Shown: piece after piece, positions 56,896 through 64,000 of the stretch
How the letters are laid out: every line of letters starts with the position of its first letter
How positions within the stretch are numbered: position 1 is the stretch's first letter
Source: Azospirillum lipoferum
GTDB lineage: Bacteria > Pseudomonadota > Alphaproteobacteria > Azospirillales > Azospirillaceae
DNA length: 64,000 nt
Assembly (NCBI RefSeq): GCF_024170005.1
Contig: NZ_JALJXJ010000005.1
Coordinates: 310,001 to 374,000 of the forward strand
Direction: 5' to 3'
Notes under the pieces: model-generated
The model's database searches: none
Seen by the model: the letters and a program-made list of their open reading frames with translations, nothing else
What the model was told of the DNA's origin: nothing
Made by a program: the position numbers and the translations under genes

Positions 56896-57234
56896 TCATT
56901 CATGTGCGGCGTAGGCGTCCATCACACGGGTCGAATAGACCAGCGCCGCACCGGCGTTGAGCGCGATGGCGACGCCCAGCGCTTCGGCGATTTCGTCCTG
57001 GCTGGCACCATGCTTGATCGCCGCCTCGGTATGCACGGCGATGCAGCCGTCGCAGCGCAGGCTGACGGCGACGGCGAGCGCGATCAACTCACGCGTCTTG
57101 GCGCCCAGCAGGTCCTTCTTCTGCCCGGCGGCGCTGAGCCCGGCATAGCCCCGGACGGTATCGGGGCTGAGCTTGGCGATTTCGCCGACGCCGGTGAGCA
57201 CCTGCTGACGATATTCGTTCCAGTTGAGCATCAT
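56896..57234 (-). CDS. AhpD-like/carboxymuconolactone decarboxylase family protein
   Basis: A 112-residue protein with the redox motif RCDGC at Cys61 and Cys64, followed by His68 (CxxCxxxH), as in AhpD-type peroxidase partners. The fold is the CMD helical family. ATG 57234 has GGAGA about 9 bases upstream. It is divergent from the GlxA-type regulator, with a perfect inverted repeat between them, so control by that regulator is likely. Peroxide reduction is inferred from the CxxC pair. Confidence 0.78.
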   Translation of the reverse strand: MMLNWNEYRQQVLTGVGEIAKLSPDTVRGYAGLSAAGQKKDLLGAKTRELIALAVAVSLRCDGCIAVHTEAAIKHGASQDEIAEALGVAIALNAGAALVYSTRVMDAYAAHE

Positions 57235-57409
57235 GGTCCATGTCTCCTGCGGTCGTTGGTCGCGCTGTCGCGGCGACCGGCTTTGTCGGACCACGCTATC
57301 GGCCGGCGCGATGGCGATATAGAAGGATGCACGCGTCTTTTGGACGGGGTTCAGGGGCTATGTCCGGCCGCCGGTCCGGGCGGAGACGGACTGCCTTCCA
57401 CCGCTGCGA

Positions 57410-57468
57410 TGTCTGGAATCATCGGATCTTTGACATTCCAGACAAACCAGTCGCCGCATAGTCTGGTT
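57410..57468. promoter_or_regulatory. Operator array between the AhpD-like and GlxA-like genes
   Basis: TGTCTGGAAT (57410-57419) and ATTCCAGACA (57435-57444) are a perfect 10-bp inverted pair with a 15-base spacer. A second, partial pair AACCAG (57445-57450) and CTGGTT (57463-57468) abuts it. Together they fill the region just before the GlxA-like start (57532). Confidence 0.6.
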
Positions 57469-57531
57469 CCAGCCGCAACGCCGTCGGGCGTGCCGGCTGC
57501 GGGATGGGCAGAGGGCGAGGCGGAGAGGGAC

Positions 57532-58485
57532 ATGCTCACCATCGGGTTCGTGGTGTTCGATGATTTCCAGGTGATGGGGATGGCCGCGCTGTCTGCGTTC
57601 GAGATGGCGAATCTCGTGCTCGGCAGGCAGGCCTATCAGGTGCATGTCCTGTCGGAGCGGGGTGGGCCGGTGCGCAACTCCCTGGGCTTCGCCATCGAGA
57701 CCCACCCGTTCGGCGGCGATTTCCACGACACCACCGTCACCATCGGATCGCTGCGGGTCAAACCCAGCACACCGGGGCTGCTGACCTATCTGCGGGACGC
57801 CGCCGCCGACTCGCGCCGGATCGCCGGCATCTGCACCGGCGCCTATGTGCTGGCGGAGGCCGGCCTGCTCGACGGCCGGCGCGCCACCACCCATTGGAGC
57901 CATGCCCGCAGCCTTCAGCGCCTCTACCCCGCCGTGAAAGTGGAGGAGGACCGCATCTTCAGCGTCGACGGCAATGTCTGGACCTCGGCCGGGATGACCG
58001 CCGGCATCGACCTTGCCATGGCGCTGGTCGAGGATGATTTCGGCGCCGATGTGGCGAAGGCGGTGGCGCGCAAGCTGGTGGTCTATCTGCGCCGGCCGGG
58101 CGGGCAGTCGCAATTCTCCGCTCTTCTCGATCTGGAGCCGCGCTCCGACCGGGTCCGGCGGGCGCTGGTCCATGCCAAGGAAAACCTGAAGAACGCGCTG
58201 TCGGTGGAGGAGCTGGCGGAGGCGGCCAATCTCAGCCCGCGCCAGTTCAGCCGCCTGTTCCGCCAGGAAACCGGCCAGACCCCGGCCAAGGCGGTCGAGC
58301 ATCTGCGGCTGGAGGCGGCACGCGTGATGATGGAGGAAGGGCACCATCCGATGGACGTCATCGCCCGTGAAACCGGCTTCGCCGACCGCGAGCGCATGCG
58401 CCGCGCCTTCCTGCGCGCCTACGGCCAGCCGCCGCAGGTGGTCCGCCGGTCCGTCGAGAGCGGCCGCGTCTCGGCGCTGGAATAG
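57532..58485 (+). CDS. GlxA-type regulator: DJ-1/PfpI domain fused to AraC HTH
   Basis: A 317-residue protein. Residues 1 to about 190 are a DJ-1/PfpI-like sensor domain (GFVVFDDFQVMGMAALSAFEMAN, ICTGAYVLAEAGLLDGRRATTHW, TSAGMTAGIDLAMALV). Residues 210-310 are an AraC-type DNA-binding region (LSVEELAEAANLSPRQFSRLFRQETGQTP, DVIARETGFADRERMRRAF). GGAGAGGGA precedes the ATG. It probably controls the divergent AhpD-like gene and perhaps the short-chain dehydrogenase that follows. Confidence 0.85.
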   Translation: MLTIGFVVFDDFQVMGMAALSAFEMANLVLGRQAYQVHVLSERGGPVRNSLGFAIETHPFGGDFHDTTVTIGSLRVKPSTPGLLTYLRDAAADSRRIAGICTGAYVLAEAGLLDGRRATTHWSHARSLQRLYPAVKVEEDRIFSVDGNVWTSAGMTAGIDLAMALVEDDFGADVAKAVARKLVVYLRRPGGQSQFSALLDLEPRSDRVRRALVHAKENLKNALSVEELAEAANLSPRQFSRLFRQETGQTPAKAVEHLRLEAARVMMEEGHHPMDVIARETGFADRERMRRAFLRAYGQPPQVVRRSVESGRVSALE

Positions 58486-58658
58486 GCGGCATCCGGGGTT
58501 CGAATGCTCGGGGCGGCCATTAATACCTAGATATGGCTCCGCCGGAACTTCGGGTGCGGTAGGTTCTAACATCATCCAGAACAAAGCTTCCTTGGGGAAT
58601 ACTTCGATTCTCCGAACGCTTCCACTTGCAAAATTCAGACAGGGACGGACATCACGCC

Positions 58659-59417
58659 ATGAAACTCACCGGCAACACCATCTTCATCACGGGCTCGACC
58701 TCCGGCATTGGCCGCGGTCTGGCCGAGGCGTTCCACAAGCTGGGCAATCAGGTCATCATCGCCGGCCGGCGCAAGGCCCTGTTGGACGAGGTGACCGCTG
58801 CCAACCCCGGCATGAAGGGCGTCGAACTCGACATCACCGACCCGATCAGCATCCAGGCCGCGGCCGAGCGGCTGATGGCCGAAAACCCGACGCTGAATGT
58901 CCTGATCAACAACGCCGGCATCATGCCGTTCGACGACGCTTCCGGCCCGATTGACGATGCACAGGCGCAGTCGATCATCACCACCAACCTGCTTGGCCCG
59001 ATCCGCATGACCTCGGCGCTGATCGAGCATCTGAAGGCGCAGCCGCGGTCGGTGATCGTCAACAACACCTCGGTGCTCGCCTATACGCCGCTGGCCACCA
59101 CCGCGGTCTATTCCGCCAGCAAGGCGGCGCTGCACAGCTACACGCTGTCCCAGCGCTTCATGCTGCGCGACACCAGCGTCACCGTGCAGGAAATCGCGCC
59201 GCCCTGGGTCAACACCGACCTGATCAAGAAGGGCGACGACCCGCGCGCCATGCCGCTGGATGCCTTCATCGAACAGACGATGGCGGCCCTGGGCACCAAC
59301 GCCGAGGAGGCCATCGTCGAGAGCGCCCGCCCGATGCGCGACAATGCCGGCCCGAACGAACATGCCCTGGTCATGGGCTTCAACAGCTACATCGCCGAGA
59401 ACCCGATCCCGGTCTGA
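58659..59417 (+). CDS. Short-chain dehydrogenase/reductase (DltE-like)
   Basis: A 252-residue classical SDR: cofactor motif TGSTSGIGRG (residues about 11-20), NNAG at about 88, and catalytic YSASK at about 151-155. The C-terminal end is family-typical. Substrate unknown. It follows the GlxA-type regulator by 173 bases and is closed by a strong terminator. Confidence 0.85.
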   Translation: MKLTGNTIFITGSTSGIGRGLAEAFHKLGNQVIIAGRRKALLDEVTAANPGMKGVELDITDPISIQAAAERLMAENPTLNVLINNAGIMPFDDASGPIDDAQAQSIITTNLLGPIRMTSALIEHLKAQPRSVIVNNTSVLAYTPLATTAVYSASKAALHSYTLSQRFMLRDTSVTVQEIAPPWVNTDLIKKGDDPRAMPLDAFIEQTMAALGTNAEEAIVESARPMRDNAGPNEHALVMGFNSYIAENPIPV

Positions 59418-59789
59418 TCGGGGCCGACGCCACAGGAAGGCCGCCGGAATGTTCTCCGGCGGCCTTCCTTGCTTTGCGGGCGGAGTTTGTGCACTCCGGT
59501 TCTTCGGGAGGATGCGGTGGTGACTGCGCTGGTGATCGCCGCGCTCGGCCGCCATCTCTCCTGGAATCGCTAATTCCGAAATTGCGCCTTTAGTGATCGC
59601 ATGGGGAAAATCCTGTGCTGAAGGTTGAGAACCTAAACCAAGGTCTAGGGTCGCTCGACCTAAACACTGCCGAGGTTAATCTGCGTCTAGTGGTTTGCGG
59701 CATATGGTCGCGTTTACCCTGTGTGGGCAAGTCGGGCGGCGGTTTCCTTTCCTGGGGAGCCCTGCCAGCAAGCCAACGGAGACGCCCCC
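59418..59789. other. 372-base intergenic region between the SDR and AraC genes
   Basis: Besides the SDR terminator at its start, this region holds an AT-richer stretch from about 59,570 to 59,710 that includes two copies of ACCTAAAC (59631-59638 and 59658-59665). This is the probable promoter and regulator-binding zone of the AraC-type gene. I see no convincing gene here. Confidence 0.5.
59434..59469 (+). terminator. Strong intrinsic terminator after the short-chain dehydrogenase
   Basis: A perfect 15-bp stem (AGGAAGGCCGCCGGA, 59434-59448, with 59455-59469) closes a 6-base loop, 17 bases after the SDR stop, and is followed by a short T-containing tail. Confidence 0.8.
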
Positions 59790-60746
59790 ATGGCCGCGGC
59801 CAACCAGACCAATCTGCGGATGCGCTACGTCCCGACGCCGGAGGAACCGGAGGTGCTGGTGCTCGGGTCGGGCAGCGGCATGGTGGGGGTGGCGCGGGTC
59901 CGCTGCATGACGGGCGGCGTCGGCCATTTCAGTCCGGTGCCGGAGGATGCCTTTCTGGTCAGCCACCATCTGTCCAATTTCCATTCCGACATCTGGGTCG
60001 ACGGCCGGCGGGTGGAGAAGCCCGCCAACATTGCCGGGTTGACCACGATCCACGATTACCGCCGCAAGATCGACTGCCGCATGCACACGGCGTTCGACAC
60101 GCTGACCTTCCATCTGCCCTGGACGGCGCTGGAAAGCGCCTGCCCCGACCTCCATGGCGGCCGGCTGGAGGATCTGTCCATCACGCCCAGCAGCCCGGTC
60201 GACGACCCGACGGTGCGGGCGCTGGCATCGGCCGTCCTGCCGACGCTGGAGTATCCGGAGCGGATCAGCCTGCTCTATATCGATCATCTCTGTTCGGCGC
60301 TGGCGACCCATATCGTGACCGCCTATGGCCGGGTGAGCACCGTCAGGACCGCGGGAACGCTGGCGCCCTGGCAGGAAAAGCGGGTGAAGGAGATGATCGC
60401 CGCCAATCTCGACGGCGAAATCCGGCTGGCCGATCTTGCCGCCGAATGCCGGCTGTCGGTCGGGCATTTCGTCCGCGCCTTCCGCCGGACCGCCAACACC
60501 ACGCCCTACCAGTGGCTGCTGCACCGGCGCATCGACCATGCCAAGACCCTGATGCGCGACGGGTCGCAGACGCTGGCCGACGTGGCGCTGGCCTGCGGCT
60601 TCGCCGACCAGAGCCATTTCACCCGCACCTTCAGCCGTCTGGTCGGCATATCGCCGCGCAGCTGGCGGCGGCGCAATACGGGGGCCGACGCCGTCCTGCC
60701 GGCCGGCGCCTCTCGCGGCACATCCGCCGAATTTCCCTGTGCCTGA
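59790..60746 (+). CDS. AraC family transcriptional regulator
   Basis: A 318-residue regulator. The first 190 residues are a sensor region without a recognised fold. The C-terminal 110 residues are a standard AraC double helix-turn-helix (WQEKRVKEMIAANLDGEIRLADLAAECRLSVGHFVRAFRRTANTTPYQWL, LADVALACGFADQSHFTRTFSRLVGISP). ATG 59790 follows GGAG by 9 bases. It is transcribed in the same direction as the large kinase-like gene, 87 bases ahead of it. Confidence 0.82.
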   Translation: MAAANQTNLRMRYVPTPEEPEVLVLGSGSGMVGVARVRCMTGGVGHFSPVPEDAFLVSHHLSNFHSDIWVDGRRVEKPANIAGLTTIHDYRRKIDCRMHTAFDTLTFHLPWTALESACPDLHGGRLEDLSITPSSPVDDPTVRALASAVLPTLEYPERISLLYIDHLCSALATHIVTAYGRVSTVRTAGTLAPWQEKRVKEMIAANLDGEIRLADLAAECRLSVGHFVRAFRRTANTTPYQWLLHRRIDHAKTLMRDGSQTLADVALACGFADQSHFTRTFSRLVGISPRSWRRRNTGADAVLPAGASRGTSAEFPCA

Positions 60747-60833
60747 TCGCCGTGAGGGCGCGTCGCGGCAATTTCCCCATCTGCGGCGGAATGCCGCTAT
60801 CCTGTCGGGGTTGCGCTGGGGAAAGGCCGATTC

Positions 60834-63800
60834 ATGGAGTCCAGTCTAGACCATCTGACCGAGACGGGCTCCGGCACCCACGCGCTCGGCGGCGACGGGG
60901 AAACCCGGCTGCTGCGGGTGACGCGGCCGGGCCAGCCCTTCCCCATCCTGGCGCGCATGGCGGAGGCGGGCGTCCCCGCCGATGCGGTGCTCGCCCGTCT
61001 GCGGCGGGAGCATGAGCTTTCCCGGCGGCTCGACCCCGCCTGGGCGGTGAAGCCGCTCGACCTGCTGCGCCATGGCGCCGTGCCGGTGCTGACCCTGGCC
61101 GATCCGGGCGGGCAGCCGCTGTCAGCGCTGGCGGTCTCGGCACCTGCCGTCTCCGCGCCCTCGGCTTTCGTCGCGGCCTTCCGCCAGCGGCTCGCCCTGG
61201 CGATCCGCATCGCCGGAGCCCTGGCGCAGCTGCACCGCCGCGGGATTCTGCATGGCGACCTGCGGCCCTTCAACCTGCTGGTCGGCGAGGATGGAGCGGT
61301 GCGGCTGACCGGCTTCGGCCGCGCCGCCGACCTGTCGGCTCCCCAGCGGCAGGAAGTGGAGCGCCCGGTGGCGCTGCTGCCCTACATGGCCCCGGAACAG
61401 TCGGGACGGATGAACCGCCCGGTCGACCGGCGCAGCGACCTCTATGCCTTGGGCGTCACGCTGTACGAGCTGTTCTCGGGGGAGCTGCCCTTCGTCGCCC
61501 GCGATGCGATCGAATGGGTTCACAGCCATCTCGCCCGTGCACCGATCCCGCCGGCCAGCCACGTCCCCGACCTGCCGCCGGCGATCTCCGCCATCCTGCT
61601 GCGGCTTCTCGCCAAGACGGCGGAGGACCGCTACCAGACCGCGGACGGCCTTGTCCGCGACCTCACCCATGCCCTTCAGCTATGGGACGCGCAGGGTAAC
61701 ATACCCGCCTTTCCGCCGGGCTCGCGCGACCTGCCGGAGGGGCTGGAGCCGCCGCCCTCGCTCTATGGCCGGGAGGAGCCGGTGGCGGTTCTCGAGGCCG
61801 CCTTCGATCAGGTCGCCGGCCGCGGCCGGATGGGCATCGTGCTGATTTCCGGCCGGTCGGGCGTGGGGAAGTCGGCGGTCGTCCACGCGCTGGAGGAACA
61901 GCTGGTGCCGCCGCGCGGCCTGTTCGCCGCCGGCAAGTTCGACCAGGGCCGGCGCGACCTGCCCTATGCCAGTCTGGCGGAGGCCTTCCGCGGGCTGGTC
62001 AGCCGCATCCTCGCCCTGCCGGTCCCCCACCGCGACCTGTGGTGCCGCGGCCTTGCGGAGGCGGTGGGCGACGGCGGCGCGCTGATGACCGCGCTGATCC
62101 CCAACCTCGCGCTGCTGATCGGCGAACAGCCGGCGGTCCCGCCGCTGCCGCCGCAGGAGGCGCAGAACCGCTTCGACCTGCTGTTCCGCCGCGTGCTCCA
62201 GCTCTTCGCCCGCGCCGACCATCCGCTGGTGCTGTTCCTCGACGATCTGCAATGGCTGGACCGGGCGACGCTGGACCTGCTGAACCGGCTGGTCGCCGAC
62301 GGCGGCATCGGCCATCTGCTGCTGGTCGGTGCCTATCGCAGCGACGAGGTGGGGCCGGACCACCCGCTGGCCGCCCTGATGGAGCGGATCCGGGGCTCCG
62401 CATCCGGGCAGGCCGGTGCGGACATCGATTGCCGGGAGATCACGCTGGGGCCGCTGCCGTCCGGCGATCTGCGCCGGATGGTCGCCGACAGCCTGGACCG
62501 CAAGCCGGACGAGGTGGCGGCCCTGGCCGCCCTGCTGGAGGAGCGGACCGGCGGCAACGCCTTCTTCGCCGTGCAGCTTCTGACCGCGCTGGAACGGTCC
62601 GGCCGGCTGTGGTTCGACCGCGAGGCGAAGCGCTGGGACTGGGATCTGGCGGCGGTGGAGACGGCGCGGTCGGGCGACAGCATCGCCACGCTGATGACCG
62701 AACGGCTGGGCCGCTTTCCGGCGCGGGCGCGCGACCTGCTGGCCCGCCTCGCCGCCCTTGGCGCCAGCGCTCCCCTCGCCACCCTGGCGCTGGCCGCCGG
62801 CCTGACCGAGGCGGAGACGGAGCGCGACCTGGAGCCGGTTCTGGCCGAAGGGCTGATCCTGCGCACCGACGGCGGCTACCGTTTCCTGCATGACCGGGTG
62901 CAGGAGGGCGCCTATGCCCTGGTGCCGGCGGAGGAGCGCGGGAGGCTGCACCTCGACATCGCCCGCGCCCTGCACCGTGGACTCAAAGCCGATCTGTCGG
63001 GCGAGCGGCTGTTCGCGCTGGTCGGCCAGTATGACCGCTGCCTGTCGCTGATCCAGGAGGGGCGCGAGCGGGAGGAGGTGGCGACGCTCCACCTCGCCGC
63101 CGGCCATCAGGCCAAGGCGGCGAGCGCCCACGGATCGGCGCTCGCCTATGCGCTGGGCGGTCTGCGCCTGCTGGAAGGCGGCCGGTGGGAGCGGCGGCAC
63201 CGGCTGGCCTTCGCGCTGGAGCATCTCCAGGCCGAATGCGAATTCCTCAGCGGCGACCTGAAACGGGCGGAGCTGCGGCTTCTCGGGCTGGTCGGACGCG
63301 CCGAATGTCCGACCGACCGCGCCGCTATCACCGCCCTGCTGGTCACCGTCTACACCGCCATCGACCGCAGCGACCGGGCCATCGACGCCTGCCTCGCCTA
63401 TCTGCGCGGCGCCGGCGTCGACTGGCCGGCCCATCCGCCGGCGGCCCTGGCGCAGGAGGAATATGCACGGCTGCGCGCGGCCATCGGCGACCGGCCGATC
63501 AACTCGCTGGCGGCGCTGTCCGCGGTGAGCGATCCCGACAGCCGGGCGACGCTGGACGTGCTGGCCGCCGCGCTGCCGCCGGCCTTCTTCAGCGACCGCA
63601 ACCTCGTCTGCCTGATCCTCTGCCGGATGGCGAACCTGACGCTCCAGCATGGACGCAGCGATGCCTCCGCCCTCGGCTTCGCCTATCTTGGCATGATGGC
63701 CGGCCCCTATTTCGGCGATTACGCGGCCGGCTACGCGTTCGGCCGGCTCGGCTACGATCTGGCGGAGCGGCAGGGGCGGACCCGCTACCGGGCGCGGGTG

Positions 63801-64000
63801 CTGATGACCTTCGCCTATCATGTCGTGCCCTGGACCCGCGACATCCGCAGCGAACGCCCCCTGCTCCTGCGGGCGTTCGAGGAGGCGCGGGAGGCCGGCG
63901 ACGTCACCTATGGCGGCTTCACCAGCGTGACGCTGGTCACCAGCATGCTGGCGTCGGGCGATCCGCTGGCGACGGTACAGCGCACGGCGGAGGCACGGCT
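60834..64000 (+). CDS. Large kinase-like/AAA signalling protein, 3' truncated by the window
   Basis: At least 1,055 residues in the window. Residues about 25-285 form a protein-kinase-like domain with HGDLRPFN (140-147), GFG where DFG is usual (160-162), and YMAPEQSGRMNRPVDRRSDLYALG. No N-lobe lysine is evident (ILARMAEAG). Residues about 315-560 are an AAA/STAND-type ATPase: Walker A GRSGVGKS (340-347) and Walker B LVLFLDDLQWLD (465-476). Helical repeats follow. This is the architecture of multi-domain Ser/Thr-kinase-like/AAA/GAF/histidine-kinase sensors, whose GAF and kinase modules would lie beyond the window. The altered HRD/DFG motifs suggest a pseudokinase. Confidence 0.78.
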   Translation, partial: MESSLDHLTETGSGTHALGGDGETRLLRVTRPGQPFPILARMAEAGVPADAVLARLRREHELSRRLDPAWAVKPLDLLRHGAVPVLTLADPGGQPLSALAVSAPAVSAPSAFVAAFRQRLALAIRIAGALAQLHRRGILHGDLRPFNLLVGEDGAVRLTGFGRAADLSAPQRQEVERPVALLPYMAPEQSGRMNRPVDRRSDLYALGVTLYELFSGELPFVARDAIEWVHSHLARAPIPPASHVPDLPPAISAILLRLLAKTAEDRYQTADGLVRDLTHALQLWDAQGNIPAFPPGSRDLPEGLEPPPSLYGREEPVAVLEAAFDQVAGRGRMGIVLISGRSGVGKSAVVHALEEQLVPPRGLFAAGKFDQGRRDLPYASLAEAFRGLVSRILALPVPHRDLWCRGLAEAVGDGGALMTALIPNLALLIGEQPAVPPLPPQEAQNRFDLLFRRVLQLFARADHPLVLFLDDLQWLDRATLDLLNRLVADGGIGHLLLVGAYRSDEVGPDHPLAALMERIRGSASGQAGADIDCREITLGPLPSGDLRRMVADSLDRKPDEVAALAALLEERTGGNAFFAVQLLTALERSGRLWFDREAKRWDWDLAAVETARSGDSIATLMTERLGRFPARARDLLARLAALGASAPLATLALAAGLTEAETERDLEPVLAEGLILRTDGGYRFLHDRVQEGAYALVPAEERGRLHLDIARALHRGLKADLSGERLFALVGQYDRCLSLIQEGREREEVATLHLAAGHQAKAASAHGSALAYALGGLRLLEGGRWERRHRLAFALEHLQAECEFLSGDLKRAELRLLGLVGRAECPTDRAAITALLVTVYTAIDRSDRAIDACLAYLRGAGVDWPAHPPAALAQEEYARLRAAIGDRPINSLAALSAVSDPDSRATLDVLAAALPPAFFSDRNLVCLILCRMANLTLQHGRSDASALGFAYLGMMAGPYFGDYAAGYAFGRLGYDLAERQGRTRYRARVLMTFAYHVVPWTRDIRSERPLLLRAFEEAREAGDVTYGGFTSVTLVTSMLASGDPLATVQRTAEAR

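Noticed and set aside
59631..59665. Direct repeat ACCTAAAC twice, considered as a definite AraC operator
   Set aside because: Eight bases twice at 27-base distance is weak, and there is no matching half-site elsewhere; only mentioned as part of the intergenic region.
61680..63821. A 713-codon - strand open frame opposite the large kinase/AAA gene
   Set aside because: The + strand product has Walker A/B and kinase-like blocks; the opposite frame is a shadow.

Overview
The window is about two-thirds GC, densely coded, and looks like an alphaproteobacterial chromosome or chromid of the Azospirillum/Rhodospirillales type. The basis is the gene style: a ferulate catabolic set, a cache-like chemoreceptor tail, an Azospirillum-like porin, and ABC sugar uptake with a LacI regulator. 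No tRNA, rRNA, CRISPR array, insertion sequence or replication origin was seen. The genus is an inference from gene content, not a measurement.

Left end (1-6.65 kb): the tail of a chemoreceptor, then a hydroxycinnamate (ferulate/coumarate) operon on the + strand: aldehyde dehydrogenase, hydroxycinnamoyl-CoA hydratase-lyase, acyl-CoA synthetase and an aromatic acid MFS importer. A convergent MarR repressor follows. These genes would import ferulate, activate it with CoA, cleave it to vanillin and acetyl-CoA, and oxidise vanillin to vanillate.

Centre (6.9-35.8 kb, all on the - strand): the most unusual part. Transcription runs right to left. A 1,989-residue alanine-rich, repeat-containing exoprotein is followed by a type I secretion system (TolC-like, ABC, HlyD-like). 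After these, with overlapping or near-overlapping junctions, come a 1,030-residue chimeric protein (periplasmic binding protein, a domain resembling a ligand-gated channel ectodomain, and an MscS pore), a small secreted or lipid-anchored protein, and TssJ-, TssL- and TssM-like proteins of the type VI secretion membrane complex, with no tail or sheath genes nearby. After a 389-bp AT-rich gap, a second tightly packed run follows: a DUF697/YcjF-like protein, a 56-residue membrane protein, a family-3 solute-binding protein, two cyclic-peptide-exporter-type ABC half transporters around an SPFH/prohibitin-like protein, a thioester-reductase-like protein, a SET-domain protein, an acyltransferase-like protein and a porin, ending at a strong terminator. 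I read this 29-kb block as one candidate undescribed envelope system that couples type I secretion to a type-VI-like trans-envelope complex and a gated channel. The coupling is inferred from gene junctions.

Right half (36-48.5 kb): an alpha-glucoside-type uptake and hydrolysis operon (solute-binding protein, two permeases, ATPase, GH31 glycosidase) with a divergent LacI repressor and a perfect 14-bp operator; an SsuABC/NMT1-type ABC importer on the - strand; a small unknown protein; and a degenerate old-yellow-enzyme homologue.

Right end (48.7-64 kb): mostly regulators with single metabolic genes: a winged-helix/NTPase/TPR regulator, a metallo-beta-lactamase-fold hydrolase divergent from a LysR regulator, a small membrane protein, a CPA1 sodium/proton antiporter, an AraC regulator, an AhpD-like protein divergent from a GlxA-type regulator, a short-chain dehydrogenase with a strong terminator, another AraC regulator, and the beginning of a very large kinase-like/AAA signalling protein that runs off the window.
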